The notes: generated by a model from the sequence alone, not told the origin. Shown: positions 50,478 to 60,474, counted from the first letter of the stretch. The stretch is DNA of 64,000 nt from Aneurinibacillus sp. Ricciae_BoGa-3 (GCF_028421645.1 NZ_CP116888.1:496001-560000); one strand, 5' to 3'. Made by a program: numbers and translations.

Positions 50478-53138
50478 TTAGGAGACACGTTCTACATCTT
50501 GCAGTTCATCCGCAAATTTGCAGTAGGTTCCTTTAATTTTGATTCGGTCTTGATGGGTGTGATACGTCACGTAAAGCAACTTTTTGGCTCGTGTAATGGA
50601 GACAAAGAGCAACCTGCGTTCTTCCTCAATCTCCTCTGGTTTCATCGTTAAGGAATCGTGTTTGTATCGGTCAATGGTATTGATAACGACATCAAATTCT
50701 TTTCCCTTAGAAGAGTGGGCTGTTGTTAAGACGACAGCCTGATAGCGAACATCTTTTTTCGTTACAGGTTTTTCGTCCTTATACAGAACCAGTTTCTTTA
50801 AGTAGGTAAACAGAGCAGAAAGGGTCATAAATCCTTTTCTTTTGAGTTCTTCAAGGAAACTCTCCACGACTGTGTCTACTTTTGCTATTTCCTCAGTAAC
50901 ACGGAAATAGAAATCGATTTTGTCTTGTTCTTCCGTTAACGCTAAGAAAGATTTCATCAGTTTTACCCGATATTCCTCTACAAATGCTTTTACCTGTTGT
51001 TGATTCATCTCTTTGATTTCTTGATTAAATACATACAGGTATTCCATCAAATTGTAGGTACAGGATTCATCCTCAAAGAAGTCAATTAATGAAATCATGA
51101 TTTGCACATTCTTGTTGTTGAGTAGTGCTTCCGCCACATCCAATACGGTTGGGATATTTTTCTCCTTTAAATATTGTTCAACCATAAGAAGTTCGCTTTT
51201 TGTACGAGCAATCACGGCTATATTTTCAGGTCTTGTTCCATTTTGGATTTTCTCTTCAACCAGTGTAGCAATGCCTGCGTATTCTTCATCTTGGGTACGA
51301 TATGACCAGAGTATCGGCTTTTGTCCATGTGCCGCTTTGCTAACCAACGTTTTATTGATTTTGTGCTGGTTTAAATCGTTGAGTTTATTTGCCGTTTCGA
51401 TAATTTCTGGTGTGGAACGGAAATTTTCCAAGAAATATATATCTTTTACCTCTGCAAAGAACTTATGGAAATTTAAAATATTCTCTTGGGAAGTGTATCG
51501 CCAACTAAAGATACTTTGGCTATCATCGCCAACAACCATTAGGGATATAAACTTTTCAAGGTCAGTTAAAGCGGAGACAACATCAAACTGCATGCTGTCG
51601 GTGTCCTGGTATTCATCGACGATGATGTGCTGATACCCATATCGTGCAAACACGTTTGGATGGTCTTGTACCAAATCGATGATGAGCGTGATTTGGTCTT
51701 GGTATTCAATGAGATTTCGCTCTTGTAATTTTTGATTGAATTTCTGATACAAATCAAAAATGGTTTGAGCTAGGGAAGGCGTAAGTTTTAATTTTTCACT
51801 ACACGCAATCGCATCCAATACATGGGTTCCTTTTAATGTTTCGAAGTACTCGCTTAATTGAACAACCACACCTCTGGCATTAGGAAAGTTGATAAGTGGA
51901 TTCCTGTAGTCAAAGCCATCCAGTTTATCATTTTCCTCTAAAATTTCAAAGATGATATCATAGACTTGCACTTTTTCCGCCAACGAAGGAACTTCACTAA
52001 AGCCTAGCGTTTTATATTGACTTTGAATGATTTTTTCACCCCAAGCATTAAATGTTAGAATGTCCATATTCTTTACATCGACGCCTTCTATCTCTATTTC
52101 CTTCGTCCAGTAGAGAATACGTTCCCGCATTTCTCTTGCCCCTTGATTGGTAAAGGTGAGAAGGAGAATGTCTTTTGGATGTACACCTTCTTGAAGTAAT
52201 TCCGCAACACGAAGGGCAATCACCGTTGTTTTGCCAGAACCAGCACCTGCATTGATTCGGGCAATCCCTTTACGGAAGAAAATGGCTTCGTATTGATTTT
52301 TGGTTAATTTTAATTCACCTGCTTTTTTCGTTTCTTCCACTACGGGCAATACTTGCTTGCCTTGTTCATAGTGACAGATGTTTGCGAACGAACAATGTTC
52401 ACAATGAGAAGCCTCACAGGTCTTTTCTGAATCCAAGGAAAGCTCCATATTCAGCATGTTGACGATGCGCTCTTCAATGGTATCTGCTTGTTCATTCGTA
52501 AAGACATGCGAGATAATGTTTTTTCCTTTTTTTACTTCGAAATCAGGAACCAATTCTGTGCGAGTATCATCTTTGCTTTTGAGATGATACAGGCTGGCGA
52601 CAACAGGTTTGTCTTTAACCAGTTGTTTTCCTAACAGGGTGAGTAAATATAGTTCGATACTGTTTTGGGCTTTTGATTCAAACTTACGACCGCTATAGGA
52701 AAGTTTCGGTTCACTTTTTTTGATTTTTACGATTTCCACATGGTCTTTGTTCTCGAATACAAAATCAGCCGTTACCGTAATGAGAGTGTCTTTCACTTTT
52801 ACATCCCCAATCACACCACGTTGTAGAACCGTACGATTACGTTGCTGTTCATACGAGAAGTAACGTACCAATTGTTCAGTAAGTAAAGCCAGCTCTTCCT
52901 TCTTTGTCCGTTTGGCAACAAAAAGGCTGTCATCGAGCATCGAATCCAACTGGTTGACAATATCTGAACCAGTAAAAGTTTGAAAATCAATGGTTTTAAA
53001 CAACTCTTTGAGTTTGACACTTACGGAATAGCTTTTTCCTTTTAAATAATGCAGTGCAAGCGATTCAAAATACCCTTTCACATGACAGATATCCATGCTT
53101 ACCAATTGAGATGCGCTTACCTTTTTTTGTTGTGCCAT
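50478..53138 (-). CDS. nuclease-helicase fusion: N-terminal Cas4/RecB-like nuclease plus UvrD/Rep helicase, 886 aa
   Basis: N-terminal 250 residues: PD-(D/E)XK-like core (TADFVFENKDHVEIVKIKK) and a Cys cluster CEASHCEHCSFANIC, as in Cas4/AddB nucleases that hold an iron-sulfur cluster. The rest is an SF1A helicase: AGAGSGKTT, LTFTNQGAREM, VDEYQDTDSMQ, GDDSQSIFSWR, FRSTPEI, TTAHSSKGKEFDVV and LFVSITRAKKLLY. The usual AddA order is helicase then nuclease; here it is reversed. Likely processes DNA ends in replication, repair or defence. Confidence 0.85.
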   Translation of the reverse strand: MAQQKKVSASQLVSMDICHVKGYFESLALHYLKGKSYSVSVKLKELFKTIDFQTFTGSDIVNQLDSMLDDSLFVAKRTKKEELALLTEQLVRYFSYEQQRNRTVLQRGVIGDVKVKDTLITVTADFVFENKDHVEIVKIKKSEPKLSYSGRKFESKAQNSIELYLLTLLGKQLVKDKPVVASLYHLKSKDDTRTELVPDFEVKKGKNIISHVFTNEQADTIEERIVNMLNMELSLDSEKTCEASHCEHCSFANICHYEQGKQVLPVVEETKKAGELKLTKNQYEAIFFRKGIARINAGAGSGKTTVIALRVAELLQEGVHPKDILLLTFTNQGAREMRERILYWTKEIEIEGVDVKNMDILTFNAWGEKIIQSQYKTLGFSEVPSLAEKVQVYDIIFEILEENDKLDGFDYRNPLINFPNARGVVVQLSEYFETLKGTHVLDAIACSEKLKLTPSLAQTIFDLYQKFNQKLQERNLIEYQDQITLIIDLVQDHPNVFARYGYQHIIVDEYQDTDSMQFDVVSALTDLEKFISLMVVGDDSQSIFSWRYTSQENILNFHKFFAEVKDIYFLENFRSTPEIIETANKLNDLNQHKINKTLVSKAAHGQKPILWSYRTQDEEYAGIATLVEEKIQNGTRPENIAVIARTKSELLMVEQYLKEKNIPTVLDVAEALLNNKNVQIMISLIDFFEDESCTYNLMEYLYVFNQEIKEMNQQQVKAFVEEYRVKLMKSFLALTEEQDKIDFYFRVTEEIAKVDTVVESFLEELKRKGFMTLSALFTYLKKLVLYKDEKPVTKKDVRYQAVVLTTAHSSKGKEFDVVINTIDRYKHDSLTMKPEEIEEERRLLFVSITRAKKLLYVTYHTHQDRIKIKGTYCKFADELQDVERVS

Positions 53139-53554
53139 ATTCGAACACTCCTTTGAAATGTTTTAAGTAAAATCCTTGTTTTTTCACTTGTTTTATTCTA
53201 TGGGATTTAAGAACGATTATAAGAAAGAGAGTAAGAAACAATTGACTTGCATGAAAAACATAATATTTATTTCATCGTATATAGTCAATATTAATGGTAT
53301 ACTTATTTTTGTCAGAAAGGTTTTTGGAAAAATAATTAAAAGAACATAAATTTATTCCTATTTTGCCCGATAATTAAGTAATGCATAATAACTAGGAAAA
53401 AAGAGATTACATAAATATACAAAAAAAAGAATGTTTCATTCATAAAAAGACGAAAATTGTACAGAAAAATGTACAACAAAATTATTGTACGTATATGTGG
53501 AAAATTTGAATTTTTTGGGTAGAAAGGTAGCGAAGGTTTTATTCAGATAAAAAC

Positions 53555-53580
53555 AAAGTGTAAAAAGATTTTTACACTTT
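53555..53580. promoter_or_regulatory. perfect 12-bp palindrome containing the shared operator
   Basis: AAAGTGTAAAAA-GA-TTTTTACACTTT. It contains GTAAA-N6-TTTAC (53560-53575), but the -10 at 17 bp is poor (GAAAGA). It lies 33 nt upstream of the c-di-GMP riboswitch. Also nearby (53458-53494) are three TGTAC repeats. Confidence 0.55.
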
Positions 53581-53612
53581 TTACATAAGAGCAGAAAGAT
53601 AGTGAAGGGAAG

Positions 53613-53695
53613 ATAGCCATCGAAAAGGGAAAGCTGTACGAAATACAGGGACGCAATTCCGATGGTTCTACTACATATGGTTAGGATGGCTTGGT
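53613..53695 (+). promoter_or_regulatory. cyclic-di-GMP-I (GEMM) riboswitch
   Basis: P1: AGCCATC (53615-53621) with GATGGCT (53685-53691). P2: CTGTA/TACAG closing a GAAA-type loop (53634-53648), followed by the hallmark GGGACGCAA (53648-53656). P3: TTCTA with TAGGA in the receptor arm. The 5' strand AAGGGAAAGC sits where GEMM has GGGCAAACC. The ribosome site AAGGAGG starts about 8 nt after P1. It precedes a gene with a c-di-GMP phosphodiesterase domain, a natural feedback target. Confidence 0.8.
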
Positions 53696-53713
53696 TCGAA
53701 GGAGGACATATAA

Positions 53714-56329
53714 GTGAAAATATGGGAGCATTCCGATGATGGATTGCCGTTAGACACTCAACTTATGCAAGCGTTACAACTGGAAGAGTTTCGGCTCCAT
53801 TACCAACCTAAAATCGATTTAATTTCAGGAAAAATCATTGGCGTTGAAGCATTGATTCGATGGGAACACCCAGAAAAGGGGAGGATTTCACCTTTAGATT
53901 TTATACCTATCGCAGAAGAAACAGGCTTAATTCTACCTATTGGCGAATGGGTAATGCGCACAGCTTGTGAACAAAACAAGATTTGGCAAAAAGTTGGTGT
54001 ACCTCCTATGATTATGGGGGTCAATTTGTCTGCTCGGCAACTTTATCAATCCGATTTGGTTGACAGAATTGAACAGATATTAAAAGAAACGGAGTTAGGT
54101 GCTGAATATCTGGAACTTGAAATTACCGAAAGCATGATTATGGATATTGACCATGTTCTCCCTATTTTAAAAGAACTAAAACGCATCGGTATAAGAATCA
54201 GTCTTGATGACTTTGGGACAGGCTATAGCTCCTTGTTTTACTTAAAGGAATTACCCATTGATATCCTAAAAGTAGACCAATCTTTTGTTCGGAATTGTAC
54301 GATTGATACAAAGGATGCCACATTAGTAAAGGGAATCATAGCAATGGCACATGAACTGCGAATTGAAGTTATTGCGGAAGGTGTGGAATCAAAAGAACAT
54401 TTAGTTTTTCTCCAACAAAACCTTTGTGATAAAGGGCAGGGATATTTATTCAGTAAACCTTTACCATCAGATAAATTGATACAAAAAATGAACGAAATCG
54501 AACAAATTATTAAAAATGAAGGGATTCCTCCAGAAGTATACCATCAAAAATGGATGGAAGAAGCTTTAAAAACGGCCCGTCAAGAATTACGGGATACCGT
54601 CAGACAGCAACAAGGGATGATTTTTAAGTTTGTTAAAGAGGGGAATAGATTTGTTCATGTATTATGTGATGGTGAATTACTCTATCGAATGAAGCTCACA
54701 CCTGAAGAAATCATAGGAAGGGAACCGAAAGATTTCCTACCAGAAAATGAAGCCGAGTTGAAGGTGAAACATTATGAAAGGGCATGGGCAGGAGAGGATA
54801 AAGTTTCTTATAAAGGAAATATCAATGGTATTTGGTATATCGCCTCTTTACGCCCTATTCGAAGCGGGGGGCAAGTGACGGAGGTCATTGGTTCGTGTGT
54901 GGATATTACTGAACTGAAAGAAAGTGAAGAACGTTATCGAAGATTGGTAAACCTGTCTCCAGAACCAATTGTTGTACACAGTCAAGGAATCATTAAATAT
55001 ATGAACCAGGCAGGAGTGAAAGTTTTGGGTTTTCATCAACCTAAAGAACTCCTTGGGAAATCCTTTTTAGATTTTTTTCATCCTTGTTCTCTAAAAAAGG
55101 CGATTCAACGGATACAACGTTCAGAACAAGAAAAAGAAGGTCAAGTGGAACTTATTGAATATCAAATGATTCGGCATGACGGAACTATCTTTCATGCGGA
55201 AGGTACAGCCGTTGGAATTAGGTATGAGGGAGAACCAGCTATCCAGGGAATGTTTCGGGATGTTACAGCAAGAAAACAGGCAGAGCAAGCTCTCCACAAA
55301 AGCGAGGAAAAGTACCGTCTGATTGCAGAAAACACGCAGGATTTAATTAGGGTGTTGGATACGAAAGGGTTTGTTCGATATGCCTCTCCCTCCCATGAAA
55401 AAGTATTAGGATATCCACCAGAGATTTATGAAGGAAAGTTAGCTTTTGATTTTGTTCATCCTGAAGATGTTCATCCTATTCAAACACAATTTATTAGCAT
55501 GGTTTCTTCAAAAGCATCCTTTCGAGTTGAATTCCGATATAAACATGCCAAAGGAGGTTGGGTTTGCGTGGAATCTTCTGGAACACCTGTACTGGACGAA
55601 CAGGGTGAAGTTGAACATCTCGTTGTGGTCTGTCGTGATATTTCAGAGCGAAAGAAAGCGGAAGAAATGATGCAGAAATCGGAAAAACTTTCCGTTGTAG
55701 GGCAATTAGCTTCAGGCGTTGCACACGAAATAAGAAATCCGCTCACTTCTATACAGGGATTTATTCAATTGATGAAAGAAGAAGTAGACAAACCGATGTA
55801 TTTTGACATTATATTGTCTGAAATTCACCGATTAGAAGAAATCGTTGAGGGATTTTTAGCCCTTGCAAAACTACAAGTGGCTAAAATGAAAGAAATAGAT
55901 ATAAAAATTCTTTTAAAAGAAGTCATTATCGTATTTGGGACACAAGCGATATTAAAGAACGTTGAAATCGTAGAAGAATATGACTCCGATTTACAGCTTG
56001 TCCTTTGCGATGCCAACCAAATCAAACAGGTTTTTATTAATATCCTTCAAAATGCCGTGGAAGCCATGCCAAATGGAGGGATGCTTAAAATCCAGGTACT
56101 ACGGTATAGTTCTGACTCTATCCAATTTCGATTTATTGACTCAGGAGAAGGTATCTCAGAAGAAAGGTTGAAACATATTGGAGAACCCTTCTTTAGTACA
56201 AAAGAAAAGGGAACAGGGTTAGGTTTAATGGTCAGTCAAAAAATTATAGAAGAACATGGAGGAACACTTCATATTACAAGCACACTTAACAAAGGAACTA
56301 CAGTTGAAGTACGTTTGCCCGTTCAATAA
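53714..56329 (+). CDS. EAL-PAS-histidine kinase hybrid, 871 aa
   Basis: GTG start after AAGGAGG. Residues 15-270: intact EAL c-di-GMP phosphodiesterase (EALIRW, NLSARQ, ITES, DDFGTGYSS, LKVDQSF, AEGVE, GYLFSKPL). Then three PAS domains (about 290-410, 415-530, 535-660). Then HisKA (VAHEIRNPLTSIQGF, phosphorylated His) and HATPase (NAVEAMPNGG, DSGEGI, KGTGLGL). The kinase resembles sporulation KinA/KinE types. No membrane helix, so cytosolic. EAL N-terminal to a kinase is an unusual order. It sits under a c-di-GMP riboswitch, coupling second messenger turnover to phosphorelay signalling. Confidence 0.9.
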   Translation: MKIWEHSDDGLPLDTQLMQALQLEEFRLHYQPKIDLISGKIIGVEALIRWEHPEKGRISPLDFIPIAEETGLILPIGEWVMRTACEQNKIWQKVGVPPMIMGVNLSARQLYQSDLVDRIEQILKETELGAEYLELEITESMIMDIDHVLPILKELKRIGIRISLDDFGTGYSSLFYLKELPIDILKVDQSFVRNCTIDTKDATLVKGIIAMAHELRIEVIAEGVESKEHLVFLQQNLCDKGQGYLFSKPLPSDKLIQKMNEIEQIIKNEGIPPEVYHQKWMEEALKTARQELRDTVRQQQGMIFKFVKEGNRFVHVLCDGELLYRMKLTPEEIIGREPKDFLPENEAELKVKHYERAWAGEDKVSYKGNINGIWYIASLRPIRSGGQVTEVIGSCVDITELKESEERYRRLVNLSPEPIVVHSQGIIKYMNQAGVKVLGFHQPKELLGKSFLDFFHPCSLKKAIQRIQRSEQEKEGQVELIEYQMIRHDGTIFHAEGTAVGIRYEGEPAIQGMFRDVTARKQAEQALHKSEEKYRLIAENTQDLIRVLDTKGFVRYASPSHEKVLGYPPEIYEGKLAFDFVHPEDVHPIQTQFISMVSSKASFRVEFRYKHAKGGWVCVESSGTPVLDEQGEVEHLVVVCRDISERKKAEEMMQKSEKLSVVGQLASGVAHEIRNPLTSIQGFIQLMKEEVDKPMYFDIILSEIHRLEEIVEGFLALAKLQVAKMKEIDIKILLKEVIIVFGTQAILKNVEIVEEYDSDLQLVLCDANQIKQVFINILQNAVEAMPNGGMLKIQVLRYSSDSIQFRFIDSGEGISEERLKHIGEPFFSTKEKGTGLGLMVSQKIIEEHGGTLHITSTLNKGTTVEVRLPVQ

Positions 56330-56599
56330 CACTTTATTCGTTAACTTGAATCCTTCTTTTATACAATTTTCATAAGTGTATTCATGTTTGATAGAGGTAT
56401 GAATGAATGGTATGATTCTTCATATTTGATTTTACCCGCATGTCTGTTTGATTAGGATATCAATAAAGTAAACGAACGTATAAATCATTTCAATGTTGCT
56501 TCTGTCCTCCGATTAGCCATCTAGAAGTAAAATCACCTACCGTCCTCGTTAAACCTGAGCATAAAGGTTCTAATGGTCGGCAATGAAGGAGAACAACGT

Positions 56600-58091
56600 A
56601 TGGAGAAATTATCAAACCATTCTTCTATCGAAATCTATAAATCTATTATGCAATACAATCCAGATGCCCTTTTTATTCTTTCCGTAAATGGAAAGTTTAT
56701 GGAAGTGAATGAGGCAGTAACGAAGATATTTGGCTATACATTAGAAGAAGTCAAAGAAATCCATTATCAGGATATCCTTGTTCCTGAACAGTTAGATGTC
56801 AACCATCAGCATTTTCAACAAGCTTTACAAGGATTTCCTTGTGAATATGAAACAGAGATTTTTCATAAAGATGGAGACCATGTCCATTTGCAGGTAAAAA
56901 TAGTACCCTTAGTGGAAAACAATAGAATTATCGGTATTTTTGGTGTGGCGAAAGATAAGAAGGAGTTGCATCAAACAAAAGCATCTTTAATGAAAAATGA
57001 AGAAGGATATGGACAATTAGTTGAACTGTCTCCAGAACCCATTATGATTCATCATCAAGGACGAATCCAATATGCCAATCCAGCTTGTACCAAGCTTATC
57101 GGAGCCTCAACATTAGAAGAATTAATGGGTCAATCAATTCTAGATTATTTTCATCCTGATTCTGTTGAATTAATTAAAAATCGAATCAATCAAACAGAAA
57201 AAATAGGCGAGAATGTCACACCTATCGAAGAAAAGTTAATTCGTTTGGATGGAACCGTGGTTGATGTAGAAGTTTCTGGAATCATCATAAATCATCAAGG
57301 AAAACCCGCCTTTTTGATGATATATCATGATATATCGAGGAGAAAAAGAGCAGAGGAAGCTCTTCGTCAAAGCGAACAAAATTATCGGTTAATTGCAGAA
57401 AATATGACAGATTTGGTCTGTGTCATAGATTGGGATGGCTTCTTTAAATATGCGTCTCCCTCTCATTTCACGGTGTTAGGATTTTCATCGGTATAAAGGG
57501 AAACGTGCAAGAGAGTGGATGCATAAGGATGACTTCCCGCAAGTAAGAAAGAAATTAGAAACGATGCTACAAATGAAAGAATGTTCTGTGTTCGAGTTTC
57601 GTTTCAAAAATATAAAAGGCGATTGGATTTGGTTAGAGGGAAAAGGTAGACCCATCTTTGATTCTGATGGCAACTTTCAACATTTTCTTATTGTATCCAG
57701 AGAAATAACGGAACGAAAGCTATTTGAGGAAAAATTACAACACATGGCGTATCATGATAAATTAACGGGTTTGCCGAATCGTAGGTTGTTCAAGGAACGA
57801 TTGGAGCAAGCTTTAAAAGAGGCAAAACGCTATAATCACAATTTAGCGGTCATGTACATGGATATGGATAAATTTAAATACATCAATGACACATTGGGAC
57901 ATGATGTAGGGGATGAACTTCTTAAACAATTTGGTAAAAGGGTACGGTCAATTCTTCGGGATAGCGACACACTTGCAAGACAAGGTGGCGACGAATTCAC
58001 CATTATTCTTCCACATATTGAGGATGAACAGGATGCGATTGAAACAGCCATACGAATCCTGGAATCGGTTCAAACACCTTGGCTTGGTTGA
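56600..58091 (+). pseudogene. frameshifted PAS-PAS-PAS-GGDEF diguanylate cyclase gene, truncated
   Basis: ATG at 56600 after AAGGAGAAC. The first frame encodes two complete PAS domains and the start of a third, then stops at 57494. The second frame resumes (EWMHKDDFPQV) and carries the end of the third PAS and a GGDEF domain (HMAYHDKLTGLPNRR, DMDKFKYINDTLGH, RQGGDEF). It ends abruptly at PWLG, about 50 residues short of a full GGDEF. A single-base indel near 57490 explains the break. The expected downstream EAL domain is missing, while the neighbouring gene has one at its N-terminus. Confidence 0.85.
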
Positions 58092-58178
58092 CATCGCTTC
58101 ATTTTTGTGTGACTACTAAATCGAATATAGTCTAATATATAGGTGTATAGCTTATATAATAAGATAGGAGATAAAAAG

Positions 58179-58679
58179 ATGTTGCATCTTGCGTACTTGG
58201 GAGAATCGAAAAAATTAGAAATTCCTGATAGGGCGGCTAAATTTTTGATTGTACGTAAGCCTGTTAGTGGAATACCTGCAGGTTTTCTACACATCCCGCA
58301 ATTAAGTCCATCCTTAAATCTGTTTGATAAAACACAAATATGGAAGAAGAAAATCTATCAATCCGAAGATGTGAATTATTTGCACTCGCTTGATATCGGT
58401 GAGCTTGAGGATGGTGTGTGGTGGCACTTGTATAAAAAAGAGTTTATCAGTGAATTAGTCGAGCGACCAGATATGGTTCGGGCAATTGAACGGTTAGCCG
58501 ACAAACTCGACAAGGGTGTTGAGGTCTATCTGTTTTGCTACTGCAAGAACGTTTGTCGCTGTCACCGTGGGCTTGTTGGAGAGCATATGGAAAGCAAAGG
58601 ATATTTGGTTGACTTTCGAAAACAAGAGGAACCAAAACCACAAGAAACGCTCCCCGCACAACTATCGCTATTTGACTAA
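58179..58679 (+). CDS. DUF488-family protein, 166 aa
   Basis: ATG at 58179 after GGAGATAAAAAG. The C-terminal CYCKNVCRCHRGLVGEHMESKGY matches the DUF488 pattern (the Cys cluster and C-H-R). Soluble; function unknown, often on mobile elements. Confidence 0.8.
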   Translation: MLHLAYLGESKKLEIPDRAAKFLIVRKPVSGIPAGFLHIPQLSPSLNLFDKTQIWKKKIYQSEDVNYLHSLDIGELEDGVWWHLYKKEFISELVERPDMVRAIERLADKLDKGVEVYLFCYCKNVCRCHRGLVGEHMESKGYLVDFRKQEEPKPQETLPAQLSLFD

Positions 58680-58695
58680 AAGGAGGTAAAAAGGT

Positions 58696-59154
58696 TTGAT
58701 ACCAAACGATATGGAACTGAAAGATGAAGCAAATTCTGGTGTGTTATCCGATATGGATTATCACGAGAAAGTATTCAGTGATTACTTGGACAAACACGTC
58801 TCAATACGGAAGATAAATGACGTGATATGGTTTGTGTTTGATACGGGAAGGAATCGATACCAGACACCTTATAAAGTATTGAAGCAATTGCTCTTTGATT
58901 TGAAGTGCAAAGCACTCGAACAAAAAGAAGAAGTAGAAATTAGAGAAAAAGTGCTTCGAGATTTTCTGATACAATTCGATGTTATTAAACCCGCCTATAA
59001 TGATTTTGTGACCATAACAGTGCAAGAACGTTCATTCAGGGGGACGTCAGTAGCCACGTTGTTCGGCCATCTTTTAATTTTAAAAGCCCAATTTGATATG
59101 GGTTTGGAGAATCCGTCACATGGTGAAGGCTTCACCTCCGAGCAAACCAAATAA
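58696..59154 (+). CDS. hypothetical protein, 152 aa
   Basis: TTG start after AAGGAGG, 17 nt after the DUF488 stop, so probably co-transcribed. Helical acidic protein with a Lys/Glu coiled stretch in the middle. Not recognised. Confidence 0.65.
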   Translation: MIPNDMELKDEANSGVLSDMDYHEKVFSDYLDKHVSIRKINDVIWFVFDTGRNRYQTPYKVLKQLLFDLKCKALEQKEEVEIREKVLRDFLIQFDVIKPAYNDFVTITVQERSFRGTSVATLFGHLLILKAQFDMGLENPSHGEGFTSEQTK

Positions 59155-59271
59155 AAAAAGCGATTTGTCACCAACCTTGCAATACCCGTTAAGGATGGAG
59201 ACTTCTCGCTATTCATATTTTCAATCCTATATAAATCTTATGTAAAAAATAGATGATATAGGGTCTACATA

Positions 59272-60168
59272 CTAATGGCTAGATTGTGGAACATCATTTA
59301 TATATTGACCAGAAAATCCAATTTGTCCTGTAGATGTTATATATTGAACGCCATATCCACTTCGTTTTCCATCCTTCATTCCACCTTCGTAAAATAGCTT
59401 GCCACCCAGGTATATTTTCCCTGTTCCATTTGGTAGCCAATTAGCAAATTGCCCTTCGTAAAATAAGTCACCCGTCTGTTCATTATACAATTTTCCATAG
59501 GTGAATGTGCCAGCATTAAATGTGCCTTCAAACATCAATCTTCCTTGATTATCATAGACTTTACCTTGTCCATCAGGAAGATAATTTAAGGATTCACCAA
59601 CATATTTACCGTTATGAAAATTTATCGTAATTATCTCTTTTGGCGGATTAAAGTTGATTACCGTACCATTACCTGTGTTAGTAGACGTTATAACATTGTT
59701 AGTTGAAGAGTTAGCAGGACGGGTGAAGGTATTGTCAGGCATACCATTATTGTTTTTAACAGTGGTAATGGTTACAGTACGATTTGCATTGTCGTAATTT
59801 ACTTGGGCATTGTATTGTTCACTAATAAATCTTATTGGCACATAGGTTTTACCCTTTATAATTTGAGCAGGAACATCTAACAAAAATGGCTTCCCGTTGA
59901 TTTTTGCTTGTACATTACCTATCACTAATTGAAGACTCTTTCCTTCGCTATAATTAATTGCGGTAACCGTCTGGGTTGAACTCTCCCAAAAAATTTTTGC
60001 GCCAAGTTTGTCTACAACTCCACGTAAAGGAACAAGTGTGCGATTATCTTTTTGTATCGCTTCATTTGATACTGTCTTACCGTCAATAACGATGGGTGTA
60101 GCAAACACTTTAGCAGTCGTTGATAGTAAAGCTACTGAAGTAATGGCACAATATAAAGTTTTATTCAA
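59272..60168 (-). CDS. secreted protein: copper-amine-oxidase-N domain plus MORN-like repeats, 298 aa
   Basis: N-terminal signal peptide (MNKTLYCAITSVALLSTTAK, cleaved near FATP). Residues about 25-125 have the copper amine oxidase N-terminal-like fold (VSNEAIQKDNRTLVPLRGVV, KTYVPIRFISEQ), common in secreted Firmicute proteins. A Thr/Asn-rich linker follows, then at least four MORN-like repeats (GTFNAGTFTYGKLYN, YEGQFANWLPNGTGKIY and others). Exported and probably wall- or matrix-associated. Confidence 0.85.
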   Translation of the reverse strand: MNKTLYCAITSVALLSTTAKVFATPIVIDGKTVSNEAIQKDNRTLVPLRGVVDKLGAKIFWESSTQTVTAINYSEGKSLQLVIGNVQAKINGKPFLLDVPAQIIKGKTYVPIRFISEQYNAQVNYDNANRTVTITTVKNNNGMPDNTFTRPANSSTNNVITSTNTGNGTVINFNPPKEIITINFHNGKYVGESLNYLPDGQGKVYDNQGRLMFEGTFNAGTFTYGKLYNEQTGDLFYEGQFANWLPNGTGKIYLGGKLFYEGGMKDGKRSGYGVQYITSTGQIGFSGQYINDVPQSSH

Positions 60169-60434
60169 AATAAACCCTCCCTCAATTTATCGTCTTATGA
60201 TGCTAGATTATATGCAGAGTAAAGGATTGTCAATTTACTTTACTCAATATTATGATAATGATTCCTAGATAGTGATATACTTTCGTCAATATCCTCATGA
60301 ATGGGAACCACTGGCATCCGCATTGATTCTATTCACCAGCACGCCCATGTACAATCATACCTACGCTATTTTCTCCGTATATTGTACATACAGAAGTGGA
60401 TGTAGCTAAATAAGAAGTATACAACAAACTAATA

Positions 60435-60474
60435 GTAAAATATATTTTACTAAAATATAACAATATGATATAAT
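60435..60474 (+). promoter_or_regulatory. SigmaA promoter with shared palindromic operator
   Basis: GTAAA-N6-TTTAC (60435-60450) within the longer palindrome TAGTAAAATATATTTTACTA; -35 TTTACT, 17 bp, TATAAT (60469-60474). It drives the RNase H gene. Confidence 0.8.

Noticed and set aside
58447..58659. Antisense frames inside DUF488 and other genes
   Set aside because: They have no start signals and mirror the codons of well-supported genes.
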